In this document: one piece after another, positions 1-12,127 of the stretch | Layout: the number at the start of each line of letters is the position of its first letter | How positions within the stretch are numbered: the first letter of the stretch is position 1 | Origin: Cryoendolithus antarcticus | Taxonomy: Eukaryota; Ascomycota; Dothideomycetes; Cladosporiales; Cladosporiaceae | DNA length: 64,000 nt | Direction of reading: 5' to 3' | Assembly: GCA_002077065.1 (NCBI GenBank) | Contig: NAJO01000013.1 | Location: 1,021,140 to 1,085,139 of the forward strand | Notes under the pieces: generated by a model | Told to the model about the DNA's origin: nothing | The model's database searches: none | The model's input: the letters and a program-made list of their open reading frames with translations, nothing else | Made by a program: the position numbers and the translations under genes

Positions 1-243
1 CACGCTGCAGAGGCCAAGCCATGCTTGCACATCATCAGGCTTGGACTTCGTAGCAGCACGGTATGTGCCGATTGCGTCCTCGGGTTTGCCGGACTTCTCG
101 TACGCCCTACCTAACAGGAGGCGGGCATTGTAATTCTCGGCATCGGATTGGAGCACTATCTGCGCTTGCAAGATAGTCTCATCATGGTTCCCTGCGTCTA
201 ACGCCGATTTGGCTGCTTTCAGCGCAGCTTTGTTGTTGGACAT
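1..243 (-). CDS. ski3: Ski3 superkiller TPR protein, N-terminal 81 codons (partial)
   Basis: The gene starts with ATG at 243 on the minus strand and runs off the left edge of the window in an open frame of 81 codons. The N-terminus begins MSNNKAALKAAKSALDAG and continues as helical TPR repeats, with LLLGRAYEKSGKPEDAI and KSKPDDVQAWLGL as recognisable TPR halves. This matches the start of Ski3, the TPR scaffold of the cytoplasmic Ski2-Ski3-Ski8 complex that feeds mRNA to the exosome. Only the first one or two repeats are visible, so the assignment rests on the N-terminal pattern; another TPR protein is the main alternative. Confidence 0.6.
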   Translation of the reverse strand, partial: MSNNKAALKAAKSALDAGNHDETILQAQIVLQSDAENYNARLLLGRAYEKSGKPEDAIGTYRAATKSKPDDVQAWLGLCSV

Positions 244-638
244 GCTATGGCATAGCGTTGCACGTCCTGAACCTCGCTTGCAATCTGACAGGCGACCACG
301 ATACCTCAGGATGGTAGATGTAGCGAGTGTAACGGGTAAGGCGTTTGCTGTTGTTGATCGAGGTGAACTTGAAGATCGCCACTTCCAGTCCTCACAAGTG
401 GAGTCTTGGCGGTGCTACCTCCTACCTATCGCGTGCTCTTACCTTAGGCTGCTTGTATCACCTTAGGCACTAGGTACATATACATGACAAGGGTCGCGAC
501 ACCAATGGCAGCGTACACTGCTTTCATCTCTATTGTACATCAAGCGCTGTGACGAGGCTGCTATGGCTAGAACGCTACAAATCGAAAGATCCACTCGTCA
601 TCCTCGCCTCAATATCCTACAGATCACGACTGGCTTAT
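244..638. other. Intergenic, ski3 5' region and carrier 3' region
   Basis: Both neighbours are on the minus strand, so this holds the ski3 promoter/5' UTR and the downstream region of the carrier gene. I see no conserved reading frame or RNA here. Confidence 0.5.
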
Positions 639-1946
639 TTAATCCTTCAGATCCTCCTTTCGCTCGTTCACGCTTCCTGCCATCTTCTTGCCTATCTCGT
701 AGCTGCTGATCATGATGGCGCACGCCGGTGCGACCTTCAACGTCCTCGCTGTCCAGCCCTTGAACAAGCCCGGAAAGCCGTCGTTACAGTATATGTACCA
801 AAGAAATCGCGGCATACTCCTGCTTTCGGGTAGGTCTTTCATCTTTGCGCTGGCATCGTGTAACACGGTCTGCTGTCGTGTTTTGCCAACATCGAAGGGC
901 GTCGTTACAACAGCTGCAATGCCTCCCGATGCTGCTCCCGCGATGAATGAGTCCGCCAATACTGCACTATGCGACAGCTCCGAGTTGCTCCGTTGCCGTC
1001 CAAGCGCCGAGTCGACATCTCGTTGTCGCAAGTCGTGTAACCGCTCTCGTCCATACTCGTAGCCCCACCAGTAGAAGGCCGAGAAAGGCACATCTCGCCA
1101 GAGCGTCAACGACAAGCCTCTCCACAGCGAAGTATAGCCATCCGTCGCCACAGTATCTTTCAAGCCGGCGATCGTCGCCCGCATGATGCTTCCCTCCTTC
1201 GACTGGCTTGCCTGCATCCTCGTCCGCAGCATCTCGATCGGACTCACGAACAGCGCTGCAGTTACCCTCGCGACCGATCCAGCAACAAGCGGCGCATAGT
1301 CATCGCTCACCCTGCCCGGTAGCGGACTCCTCGGACTCGCCCTCAACCAATCATAACCCGCAAAGTAGATCACATTCCCAGGCACAGCCATCATCAAGGT
1401 CGGACTCAATCCCCGCCATAACGTCAGGATCCCCTCATTCCGCGAGATTTTCCTCAATCCATCAATCGTCGAGTTGAAGCTTTTCCGTTGCGTTTCCTCT
1501 ACGACGCAGTCAGATATTGCTGATTCCGAGGCCGCGTTGAAGGGCGCGGCAACGCAGAACTGCGTCTGATTCTGCACCCAGAAGACTTCGCGGCAACAGG
1601 CGCTGACACCGAGATTTGGGGGCAGTTGGATGAAGGAGGGAAGGCGTGTGGAGGGGGCGGGTGACGGACTGGGTTGGGCTTGTAATCGTACGCGGACAAC
1701 GTCGAGGGGTGTGACTGCATGGGTTTCTTAGTACGCACGTGATGAGTGGGACCTATCGGGAGCCATACCAAGTAACGAAGTCAGGACGCTGCCGGAGACC
1801 GCCGACAACATCTTTTGCGAGAGGGAGGTATCTGCCTCCGTCTTCGGCGGCGATATTCGAGGCGACGAAGGCATATCGAGGGCGCTATTACCTGCTGGAC
1901 CGTCTATTCTGTCATGCTTCTGACCTTGTGTGAAAACTGATGCCAT
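639..1946 (-). CDS. mtm1: Mitochondrial carrier protein, MTM1/SLC25A39-40 type
   Basis: Model complement(join(639..1714,1769..1946)), 417 aa, with one 54-nt GT-AG intron. All three carrier signatures are present, one per repeat: TPLDVVRVRLQ right after the splice, SPIEMLRTRMQ, and TPFDVGKTRQQ. Splicing recreates the first Val-Thr-Pro of the first signature, which supports the intron. Together with QKMLSAVSGSVLTSLL before it and the long insert before GILTLWRGLSPTLMMAVP, this fits the MTM1 branch (inner mitochondrial membrane, linked to manganese/glutathione handling). The start at 1946 is the first ATG of the open frame; a second ATG about 31 codons later (MPSSPR) is possible. Confidence 0.8.
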
Positions 1947-2352
1947 CTCCTCTCGTGTAGCCACCGCCGTGGCGGGATTAGTCAGTGGTGCCGCCCCTCT
2001 GTGTAGTAGTCGAGGGTCCTGCTGCAATCAGATGAAGCACACGCAAAGGACTTCGTGGTGTGGAGATCCGGTGTTGCGATCCTTCGAAAGTATATGCAAT
2101 GCTATGCGCGTAGGACGTAGGAACAATGGGTGATAGATGGAAAGTTTATCAGATTCATTGATGCGTCGTTGATGAAGTCACGGCCTCGGTCGATCTTGCC
2201 GACCGGCCCGAGCCCAGATTCAAGCCACTGCCACGCGATCTGACGTCGACGATACCGCATGGCCTGATACGGACGTCGACTTCGAGTCGTCCGTATATAT
2301 ATGATCTAGCGCTTTGCAAGTTCGCTGGTCACAATCGACCTGAAAAGCAGTC
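1947..2352. promoter_or_regulatory. Divergent promoter region mtm1 / F-box gene
   Basis: The two genes start in opposite directions from this 406-bp gap. A run of alternating TA lies at about 2293-2302, some 50 bp upstream of the F-box ATG, and could serve as its TATA element. No other site is claimed. Confidence 0.4.
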
Positions 2353-3993
2353 ATGAGCGATCAGGCGCCGACAGAGACTGAGGCAGAGCTAGCCGCCTTT
2401 CGCCAGCGATGGCGGGAGGAGGTGACAGCACGAAACAAGAAGCCCGAAGCATTACTAAACAGACCGACTGCGCAACGACGAAAGGCTAGCGTCCATGCAC
2501 CGCCGACAGTACCAGCACCTTCTACCGCTCGGCGGAGAGATGATACTCACGAGGTTGACTTCGCTCCAACAGCGTACCACGACCTCCCAGACAAAGAAGA
2601 TCGTCTGAAGCTTGGCACAGAAGGTCAGGCCCATGACAGAGATGTCAATCCGGCCGAGCCTTCTTCAGCGCTCGAGCACTTTGAACGAGCAGTGGAGCGA
2701 GAGTCATCCGGCATGCTTGGAGACAGCCTCAAGCACTACCGCCAAGCGTTCAGAGTGGGTCTCATTCATTTTCATGCCTGGCGAGCAATCAGCTAAGGTA
2801 GGTTGCAGATTGATGCCAAAGTGCAAGATACGTACAGCAAGAAGCACTTCCCTCAACCCTCCTCTTCCAAGCCCAAACCTTCCAACCCCAATCCATCCAA
2901 CGCGGCGGTCACAGTGCCCGGTACCGCCCACCACTCCCTACATGGTAGCGCCGCGCTGCCTCAGTCACTGAAGCAGCTTGTCGACTCATTCGCCACTCTC
3001 GCGATTGAGCCAGCACCGCCAGCAACAGACGCTTCACCCCAGGAACCTAGCCCGCTGGCAGAGCTACCGGAGGAGATTTTAACGCAAGTGCTCCGCGAGC
3101 TTGCAGTCAAAGACCTTGCGTCTTTCGCACACACAGCACAGGTGTGCAAACGACTCGCGTATCTTGTACTGACAGAGGAGAGCATCTGGAAGCGCGTAGC
3201 TCTCGGCTCGGAGATCGGCTTCGCAGCAATGCACTATGACTTTGCGTGCGATGTGGAGGGCTTCTCAATCCGAGCAAACGACTCCATAGCCCGGTACCTA
3301 GACTTTGATGACGATATCGACACCGAGACCGACGAAGAAAGAATCGAGTCTCCAGCATCACCCATCCAGCACCACACTACACAGCTTCTCCACACAACCT
3401 ACAACCACTCCTATCGCCAGCTCCTGCGCTCCCGTCCCCGCCTCCGCTTCAACGGCTGCTACATAAGCACAGTGAACTACACACGCGCCGGTGCAAACAG
3501 CGCAAACAGCCTCTCCTGGGGCAGCACACCTGTGCACGTGGTGACGTATTTCCGCTACCTCCGTTTCTTCCGGGATGGCACAGTTATCTCGCTCTTGACG
3601 ACGGTGGAGCCGGTGGACGTGGTGCACCATCTGACCAGGGAGAACATGCATACGCATCACTCCGCTACGTCCGCGCTGCCCTCGGCTGTTATGCGAGATG
3701 CTCTCCGCGGCCGATGGCGGCTCTCCGGCCCGCTTTGCTCGATGACCGACCCTTCCACAGGAGAAGCAGAGGTTGAAGGCGATATACACATCGAGACGCA
3801 AGGCGTGACGCCCAAGTACACTTACCGCATGCAGCTCGGTTTGACGCACGCTGGAAAGAGTGCAAGGAATAACAAGCTCGTGTGGAAGGGCTTCTGGAGC
3901 TGGAACCGGCTGACGGATGACTGGGCTGAGTTTGGACTGAGGAATGATCGGGCATATTGGTGGAGTCGCGTGAAGAGCTTCGAGGGGGAGTGA
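2353..3993 (+). CDS. hrt3: F-box protein, FBXO9/Hrt3/Pof7 type
   Basis: Model join(2353..2754,2809..3993), 528 aa, one 54-nt intron. Residues about 95-150 contain a TPR/MIT-like helix pair (LEHFERAVERESSGML, DSLKHYRQAFR) ending in DAKVQDTY, as in FBXO9. The F-box follows with LAELPEEILTQVLRELAVKD and CKRLAYLVLTEESIWK. The C-terminal half has the family's conserved block around YLRFFRDGTVISLLTT and a tryptophan-rich end. Members are substrate receptors of SCF ubiquitin ligases. The exon join restores FR-IDAKVQDTY across the intron, which makes the model solid. Confidence 0.85.
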
Positions 3994-4075
3994 GGTCGTC
4001 TGATTGCGAGCGTTCAGCGTTGTAAATTGGGCTCAGCGTTGTATATGGAATTTGACAGAATTGTGGTGAAGCCGC

Positions 4076-6643
4076 CTAGTACAGCGAGCTTGCGAGCTCG
4101 ACCCGTCTCTCCAGCACACTCCTCGCATCGGCTTCACTCAGATTCTCCAAACCGAGTCTCTCAAGTGCATGTCGCGCACTCTCGTTGTCCATGAAGACCA
4201 GTCTCTCAGCTTCGAACAATCCCATCTGCTTCGGTGTCTCATTCTCCATTGTGTACTCATCGTCGTCGTCTACCTCATCCCAAGCAGCGGCCTCGTCATC
4301 TGCGCCGTCCTGCACGACAGCGATCTCGCCTCTTATAGGCAGGCCAAGCAGTCTTGCACCATCGATCAGCCGCACCATGACACGCTGTGCTAGGGGATGG
4401 TCGGAGTACTGATCAATGGCAGAGATGATTGCGGTGACATCGGCTGTAAGCTGTGTAGCGCCGGCGGCCGAGAACGTCTGACGTAGCAGGATGCTGTCCC
4501 AAATTGAAGTCTGTATGGCGAAGCAGAGCTGTCTTGTCACTCGCCGCATGGGCACTTTGCCTAGCGCACGCGAGAGGAAGCCGAAGTAATCGGCAAGCAC
4601 GCGTAGGAGCGGATCGAGCTCGGCTGATACAGCGCCGCCGGCGGTGCTTGAAGACAGAGATGCCCAGCTTGTGATGCGGGTGTAGGATCGGAGTGCCTCG
4701 CGAACATTGTATGCAAAGGTCTCAACAATGATGCCTTCACTGCGGACTCGCAGGCGACGGTACGCTTCGGCTGTCTCGTCAAACAGTGCGCCTTGTACGC
4801 CACCGTCCTCATTGCCTACAGCGCCGTATGTCTGCCTCTGAAGCTCTTGAAGGCTGCCAAGCTTGCTCGAGAAGCTGTCGCGATTGTTAACTCGGTCTTG
4901 GAGTTCCTGCCACAGCTCCAAGAAGAAGACGTCGTCACTCCAGTCTCGCATAGCCCGCTCGAGGTACTCCGCCGAGCCAAAGACACGGCACAGTCTGTCT
5001 AGTCCCTTGATGCCCTGCAGTTCGCTCTGCTCTTCCCGACTCACGCCGTGAACTGTACGTGCAAGTGTCGATGTCATGGTCAGGTATGCCTCAAGACTGG
5101 AGTGCAGTCTAACGTGGAATTGGTCGAAGATGGCGATCTGGATATCAATGAGGAACTTCAGCTTCTGACTAAAGCTAACGAGTGGCTTGTAACGGTCAGT
5201 GATTGTCTCAAGGAGGTCGTTTACTCTGATCGCTGCCTTCGTCGGTTTCGTAGCATCAGCAGCAACAGAGTCGTAGTCCAGCTCGCCAGCCTTCGGATCG
5301 TCGATGATGGCTCTGTACCGGCTCAGGGCGAACTCACGCTCAACATGCAGCCACTGCTTCGAGTAGCCAAGTGTGTCAAGCAGGTAGTATGCTAGTCCCC
5401 GCCAGGTCATTGATGGCGAGATGGGGGCGTACCCATATGTCTCTTGGATGTTAGTGTCGAACGCCATCACTTCGTGCACGAGATGACTGATCAAATTTGG
5501 CTGTGCAGCGACTTGCTGTGCTATACTTGCCAGCTTCCGCTGTAGCATTGGCAGAGTAGCAGTGATCAATGCACAAGTGGCATCCATGTAAGCTGGGGTC
5601 ATGGCAAGATCGGTCCCTCGGAAGTGCTGAGAGAGCAGCCCCTGTAGTGCGTTCTCAACGAAGTCCGAATACTGCAGTATCAGGTCTGCAGCGTGTGAGA
5701 GAAAATACTCGGGCTTGTCAAGTCGGTTCGTCTGTCGATTGCCAGAGAAGTGGTAAGTAAAGCGTTGCTCCAGTGGTCTCATTAGAACCTCGAGTGGGAG
5801 CAAGACGGGTGGCTCTTCCTGTGATGATCTCGACATGACATTCGCCTCGCGTGCTTCCAAATCGGGTCGCTGCAGATCGAGAAGTCTGTGGACGTTCTTC
5901 TCCCACTCATTCTGCAATGCCATTGGGACCATGCTGGTAGCCTTAGGCCACTGCATCTTCTTCATCGTCTTCTCGAGATCATCAGAGAAGTGCTGCTGGA
6001 TTGCTGTGCGGAGTTTCTGGGCCGCACCGCTGACATGATCGAGGAGATGTGGCGCTGCGCCTTCTGCTGATTGATGGAGGGGTTGTAAGGCGAATGTCAG
6101 CTTCTGCAGCTTCCTGTATGGCTCCAGCGCTGCCTCGTCAGACTTTCCGAGCTGCGTCACACATTCTGAACTGCCAACCTCGTTAGGAGCATTCCAGCCT
6201 AATCATACTGCATAGAGCATACCTCAGCTTGTCAACTTCGCCCAACAGCTCAACGTAGCCAGCCGCTACCTCCAACTTTCCCAGTCTATTCGTGCTCTCC
6301 TGGAACTTCTCTGCAGCCTCATCGCTTGTCTCGGACTGCGTTACTACTAGCAGTCGAATGTCGATATTGGCTTGCTCCTTCTGGAATGCGTGTGCCTTCT
6401 TTCGCAGTAATGTTGCATGTTCCTCTGCCCCACGCTCCCCATTCTCATATTCTCGCCGCGCGTCCGCAAGCTGCGCTATCGTTAGCTTCGATATTCCAGG
6501 GAAAGCGGCGTATCCCATTCACTAACTTGCTGCTTCAGCAGATCTTGCTGCGTCTTGACACTATCAAGTAATGTGTCAAGGTCCTGGAAGTCGGACGCCG
6601 TGGCAATCTTGTCATCTATCCAGTCCAGTACTCGGGCGTCCAT
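4076..6643 (-). CDS. tip20: Tip20/RINT-1 family vesicle-tethering protein
   Basis: Model complement(join(4076..6170,6223..6470,6527..6643)), 819 aa, two introns (52 and 56 nt). RINT-1/Tip20 proteins are Dsl1-complex subunits that tether Golgi-derived COPI vesicles at the ER. Visible features are the short helical N-terminus (MDARVLDWIDDKIATASDFQ), a coiled-coil stretch in exon 2, the family block LEPYRKLQKLTFALQPLHQ and the long helical C-terminal domain ending SSLY. Both splices restore family-like sequence, for example VDKLSSECVTQLGKSDEA. It diverges from rmi1 across 251 bp. Confidence 0.85.
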
Positions 6644-6894
6644 TGCTAGGGACTGGTACTCTCAATGTGAGCTGTATGGGAATGTCCATAGTTGGTACCA
6701 AAAGTTGGTCACTTCGTAGCGCAGTCTCGCCCGCAGCGGGCCGGGTACTCTAACCTTCGCCTTGTTTCCACGACTTCTATCTGTGACATTGATATCGAAT
6801 GCTCGGCCATGGCATGCAGATGCGGGATCTGTAGATGAGGAGGGCTGGCTTAGATGTGGTGATTGTTGAAGAGGATGATCGATTTCGCCTAATC

Positions 6895-7614
6895 ATGACC
6901 ACCCAGCGCCCAGCTGCGGCGACAGCAGTCAACAACACATCAATGGACACCATCAGAACCTCAATCGCCGACCATCTAGCATCAAAGAATGTCCCCCCAA
7001 CCCAAGCCTGGCTCTCATCCTTCCTCCCCAGCATTCGCACCTCTACACCCCTGCAAGCCCTGCAGAAGACAGCCCTCTTCCGCATCCTAGCAACAGACAT
7101 CACAACCTCGCTCGCCACCAGCCCAGCCACAACTCTCCCAGCAAACATCACCAACGCAGCAGTCATAGAACTCCGTCTCCCCGGTCCCATCGTTGTTCAA
7201 GTCTTCGACATCGAAGACATAGGCCACAGCCGGTGGTCGCAATTCGAGGCGGTCGAAGCGCAAGAACGTGGCGAGACGAGGCGAGGACATGAGGTCATTC
7301 GTGTCATTCCTGAGGAGGGGAATGTGCCTGCGTCTGTGAACGCTTCTGCTGGGCCGCATAAGTTGTTGCTGCAGGATGGGAAGGGGACGAAGGTTTATGG
7401 GTTTGAGATGAGGGATGTGGGTGGGGTGAACGTGGGGATGGGGATTGGGGCGAAGCTGGTGCTGAGGGGTGTTACTGTGGCGAGAGGGGTTGTCATGTTG
7501 GAGCCGGGGAGTGTGGAAGTGTTGGGAGGGAAGGCTGAGGCGTGGGATAAGAAATGGAGGGAAGAGAGGAAGGAGGTGTTGAAGCAGCAGGCTGGGGTTG
7601 GGCAGGGAGGGTGA
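6895..7614 (+). CDS. rmi1: RecQ-mediated genome instability protein 1
   Basis: Single exon, 239 aa from the ATG at 6895; 20 further codons are open upstream to 6835, but the later start gives the usual N-terminus. Rmi1 binds the Sgs1-Top3 complex and helps dissolve double Holliday junctions. The helical N-terminal region (VPPTQAWLSSFLPSI) is followed by the OB-fold with the family hallmark HKLLLQDGKGTKVYGFEMRD and VTVARGVVMLEPGSVEVLGG. Length and motif order match fungal Rmi1. Confidence 0.85.
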   Translation: MTTQRPAAATAVNNTSMDTIRTSIADHLASKNVPPTQAWLSSFLPSIRTSTPLQALQKTALFRILATDITTSLATSPATTLPANITNAAVIELRLPGPIVVQVFDIEDIGHSRWSQFEAVEAQERGETRRGHEVIRVIPEEGNVPASVNASAGPHKLLLQDGKGTKVYGFEMRDVGGVNVGMGIGAKLVLRGVTVARGVVMLEPGSVEVLGGKAEAWDKKWREERKEVLKQQAGVGQGG

Positions 7615-7867
7615 GGTTCACGCGATGACTTCTTCATTGCTATTAAAACTTCTCAAGCTAGTCCAGCGCTCTCACTGGCTCTATTTGGACAGAAGAACCG
7701 AAGCGAGAAGGCGATTCTCGAGGCTGCTTGCCAGGAAGCTGGAGCCATGACACAACAGCGTATCCCCAGGTCCACCCACGAAGCGGCGAGCTCAGCATGG
7801 TCCTCCGGTAGCTATGACCCCGCTGTTCAGTGGTAGACGATGAGCAACTCTCTGCAGCAGAGTACCA

Positions 7868-10800
7868 TCAGCCAAGCTTCGGCAAGGTGTACATCCCGAA
7901 TGTCGTAATGCGATACCGCAGCAACTCCTGCAGACACACTGCCGCAGCAATATACTGGAAGCTCTTCAGCTCTCCCAGCCTCGGATCGATCGTTCCACTC
8001 TCGTTGATTCCAACGCTCGGACAAGCGATCGCGCGCGGGAGAGCCTCGATCTCTCGCTCGTTCATATCGTACAGCTCGTCCAGATACTCTGTGGCATGAA
8101 TGACTTGGTTGCCATGTACGATGCGCACTCTGCAGTACTCCGCGACAGGCTCGAAGCATTCGCGCATTTGCATGCCGAGCTCACGCAGTGGCTTGCCTTG
8201 AGCACCACCTTGACGGCCGACAATGGTCCCGGAGAAGACTTCTGTCTCCGAGAGTGGTGTGCCGGCAGTGGGACTGTAGTTGTACAGGATATCGAGAAAG
8301 CTGTCTTCGTATCTGGAAGATAACAGCGGCATGCATATCACAGAGGTAGAAGTACTCACCCACTGCTGATGTCTCTCGCCAACTCTACCTGATGATCCCA
8401 TGATTCGCCATACTCGGCCGCGAACTTGAGCACGTAGTCGTGTAACGTGACCAGCACATCACTGTGCGAGTGCCGAGCGATAGCAAGATGGCGACCCTTC
8501 TGCATGTCTTTGAGGAACTGCTTCTCATCGATGTTGCGATGCCAGTCTTCGAGAAGTCGACTGCAGTGGATGCCATGCTAGCAAGCTTGATACAGCGTAG
8601 GTCAAGCGTGCCGGAACCGCTCTGATACGCGAGCTCCTGGTGTACGTTACAGAGCATACCGAGCTGGTCAGATTGCATGAACTGGACGAAGAAGTCGCCC
8701 ATGTCTTTTGCGGTCACTGGTCTGTCGAGCTCTCTGGCTTTGACTCTCGGGTATTCCGCTGCCTGATATGTGATTGGCGGGATGAGGCAGTCGTCGTAGA
8801 TGACATTGTATAGATCGCCATCGAGATCGCCACCGCTCAACTGGCTGGCCAAGTCTCTCTTCACGTGCTGAGAGAAGACCACGACATTACGGAGGGACTG
8901 CAATGGCGAATCGTGTGGCACTTTGACCGCGTTGACGCGTTGGATGTCGCCGGGGTGCATGGCTGGCGAGCGCGTAATGATGATTCCGTCTTTTACGAGC
9001 ACACGCTTGCCTCCACTTGCTGACGGGAGCATCAGCGTGGTAGCAGATGCGCTAGGGCGCGGTGCCTGAGTCTCGGAGATAACGAAGATCTGACCTTCCT
9101 GCAGGTAGCCAGTCTCGTCCATTATGCCATATAGAGTGAAATCTGGCATATGTTAGTAGAAGCCTTGAACAACGACTCGTGCACGCCTCTCACCCTTTGG
9201 CACTGGGATGCGGCCTCTGTACTTGACGTCTCTCAACTTCGAGACGACCGCCACTCCACAACGCTGTACAGGAAGTCGTCCGTGCGATAGTCTATCCCAA
9301 TCCAAACTAGTTTGCCGGTCAGATCAGGCATTTGCGTGACCTTCGACACGGAGGCCTCCTCCAAGAACGTCTCGGTATTTACGGAGTCGGCAGTCATGCA
9401 ACGCAATGCCTTGACTATTGCCTCCTGTAGCTGGATACAGCTGTCGTTCGGTACCTTCAGATCCTCCCGACCTTGATGAACTGCCGGTTCAGGACCATAG
9501 GCAGTGGGCGAGAGGCTGTACCGCAGATTCCAAGGTTGCGCGAGTTGGGTGCCCAAAATTCGACCATGCTGGGTCGCAGACATAGTTGATTGCCTGGAAG
9601 CCGAGAGTCGAACGGCATCATGCCTTTGGCACCAGCGTAACGAATCTGCAGTGCTGTTGGCTTTAGCGTGCGTCGAGTTCCACACACCCGCCAAATCTTC
9701 TGCAGCAGCGCCAACGATATTGTGCCAACACCATCGCTAAAGTCGTAGTTGTTCCGCGTAAGGTCTTTCATACCGAACAGCTCATCCTCTTCAATATCGA
9801 TTGTGGCATTGGTGTCGGTGAAGTTCTGCCCGATTCGAGATGCGCATTTGGCAGGCACACGAATGGAGTCGAACGATCCAAGCTCCTTCAGTACCATCGG
9901 CGGATACATCATGACGCCGTTGAGAACGAGCGGCGCCATGAACCAGCATGACTGAGCTCGTAGTGAAGAGTGCGAGAACCCAAGAAAGGTGAAGCCCTGA
10001 CTAGCGATGATGGTCGAGCCGTCCAAGACGGATTTGAACCGGCCATGGTACACGAGCTCTTGCGTGGCTTGCGAGTCGTATCTGACAGAGCCTCCATCCT
10101 CATCCTGAAAGATCACCCGCATGAAATTGTCGGTGTGAGAAGGATATTTGCGAAGCACTCGATTGACAGGCTCGGGTTCAGGACCGTGAAGGAACGTACC
10201 TGTTGGGGTGATGATAATCTTATGTATGAGCTTGATGTGCTGATGCCGCTTGACCAGCTCGTATGGGTTCAAGTGGTGATGGTAGCGATCCGACGTCTCG
10301 CATAGCTCCTCAAGTTGGTCCACAAGGCCTGCCTCAGAGAAGATCTTAGATTCCACGAATGGCCCTGCAGGGGAAAGCTTCAAGTACAGTCGGCTGATGG
10401 CATACGCGACACTTTGGCTGCGTTTGAAGTCACACAGCCTCTGCACTGTAGGAAGCAACGCCATGACTGCCAATGGAGAGAGCCGGCCGTTCCTTGCGAG
10501 ACGATCGAGTTGGTAGCGCACGTGAAATGACAACGAGCCGTAGAGCTTGACGTCCGTGATGTCGTTGTGCAGTCTCCGCGTTATGACGTGGCGGGGCAGG
10601 GCAGGGAAGACCATCCTGGTCGGCTTTGCAATGTTTGTCGGCACCTTCGGCGTCCGTTGAACGAGCCGACGTATGTGTCCGAAGTCGTCACTGCTGGCGA
10701 CGCTGATGCGATAAACTCTGCAGGTGCCTGTCACTGCGTGGGGATCATTCGGAAACTCCCAAGCAGTCTCTTCTTCATGGGCGTAGGCTGCCTCGCCTCT

Positions 10801-11497
10801 CTCCTGCCCAGCATCAATGCTTCGAGTCCAGCAGCCAGCATATCAGTACCACCGAGTTGGTAGAACTTCGGAGATTGCCGGAGTGTGAACGTAACGCTTG
10901 AGTGTGATCTCCACCCAGCACAACATTCTCGCAAGCCCAGTAATCGAAGTCAATGCGCAGTTGATCGCTGCCTGCACATCCAAACAGTAGGACTGCTTCT
11001 CGCGATCCGAAGTAGATCGTGCCTGCTTGTCGGTGAGTAGTCTCCGGAGTGAAGACAAGATCAAATCCATCGTAATCCCATGTGCCGCAATGCACGCCCG
11101 TCACTTCAAAGCGCCGTCTTTGAATTTGCTGCTTGCCTTTACTGGCCACTGGTCGAGCCAGCGCCTCCGCTGCTCGCTCTGCCGCCTCGTGTCGAAGCGC
11201 CTTGAGGCTCCAGTCACTGGGATCATCTTTGCTTCGCCCACATCGAAGAGTGCGTCCGCCGCAGTTGATAGACTTGCGTGGGCGAGCGTTGGCAGGGGAT
11301 CGTGCGAGGACACCATACTGACTCAAAAAGCGGTCGCCTACTGCTGAGTCCAGGACAGTGATCTTGGCGAGTGGATGATTGCGAAACGGTTCGCAATGAT
11401 AGTCGTGTATCCCGCATTCTGCAAGTGGTGCAGCGAAAGCTGCCTTCAGTTGGCGTACGCTGACATTCGCCGGGACGTTGCGCACAATGACGTCCAT
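7868..11497 (-). pseudogene. RNA-dependent RNA polymerase (RNAi/quelling), frame broken five times
   Basis: A full-length eukaryotic-type RdRP lies here: N-terminal RRM-like region (MDVIVRNVPANVSVRQLKAA), a middle block (GFTFLGFSHSSLRAQSCWF), CLRPSMVEFWAPN, NRQFIK, and the catalytic QLSGGDLDGDLYNVIYD with the DxDGD aspartates intact. Two ordinary introns are seen (9143-9193 and 8313-8359). Conserved sequence changes frame at about 10900-10910, 10750-10760, 9463-9474, 9250-9262 and 8540-8552. Each time the next frame lies one base back, as after a 1-nt deletion or 2-nt insertion, and none of these places can hold a 45-60 nt intron. The segments between them have no internal stop. Either the gene is recently inactivated or the sequence has local errors. 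Family members make double-stranded RNA for silencing. Confidence 0.8.
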
Positions 11498-12127
11498 GGT
11501 GGACCACTTGTGCGCGATCCGAGAGGTCAGGAGTTTAAAGTGAGTTGGAACATACTAAAGGAGAAATGAGTATTATAAGAAAGACAAACGCTCGACTTGG
11601 CGTGGCGGACGCTGCCGCTGCGCTGCAGGCAGTCGTATAACATTGGGTCCGTCGTGCCTTCCTTCAGTTGAGTGGGATGCAGCTGACATGGGCGTTCAAT
11701 GTATCGATGAATCGTTCTAGCTTCGTAAGTATTGATGGGCGGATAGGTGTATAGCACGGGATTGTGCCGGCATATATTGAATGCGCCGACGTTATGCTGC
11801 TCCCGTCTGTCGCGTCTGAAGCGTGACCAACATGGATGAGCGTACAGGGCATCTGACTGCACTCAGGCGATTGGCCATCCCGCCCGACTCAGCACATCCT
11901 CTGGAACATGTTGAGGAAGTAATTGCACTTCGTATGCAAATTTGAATACATGTAGCACAATGGCAAAGTGATAGGTGCGACTGATGTGCAGTGAAGTGAG
12001 GAAGTTGAGAGCGTCTTCCACGCCATACCCGAATGAGCGTAGTCGGAACGCGACCAGCCTTCACGCGACGAAGACAGAGCCGCAATGTCCTCGCGACTGA
12101 TATTGCAACGCGGTTTGCACTTGTACC
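11498..12127. promoter_or_regulatory. Divergent promoter region RdRP / vps51
   Basis: 630 bp between two outward-facing gene starts. I see no conserved frame, repeat or RNA gene in it. Confidence 0.4.

Noticed and set aside
7868..11497. Programmed frameshifting in the RdRP
   Set aside because: Five separate sites without a shared slippery sequence cannot plausibly be programmed.
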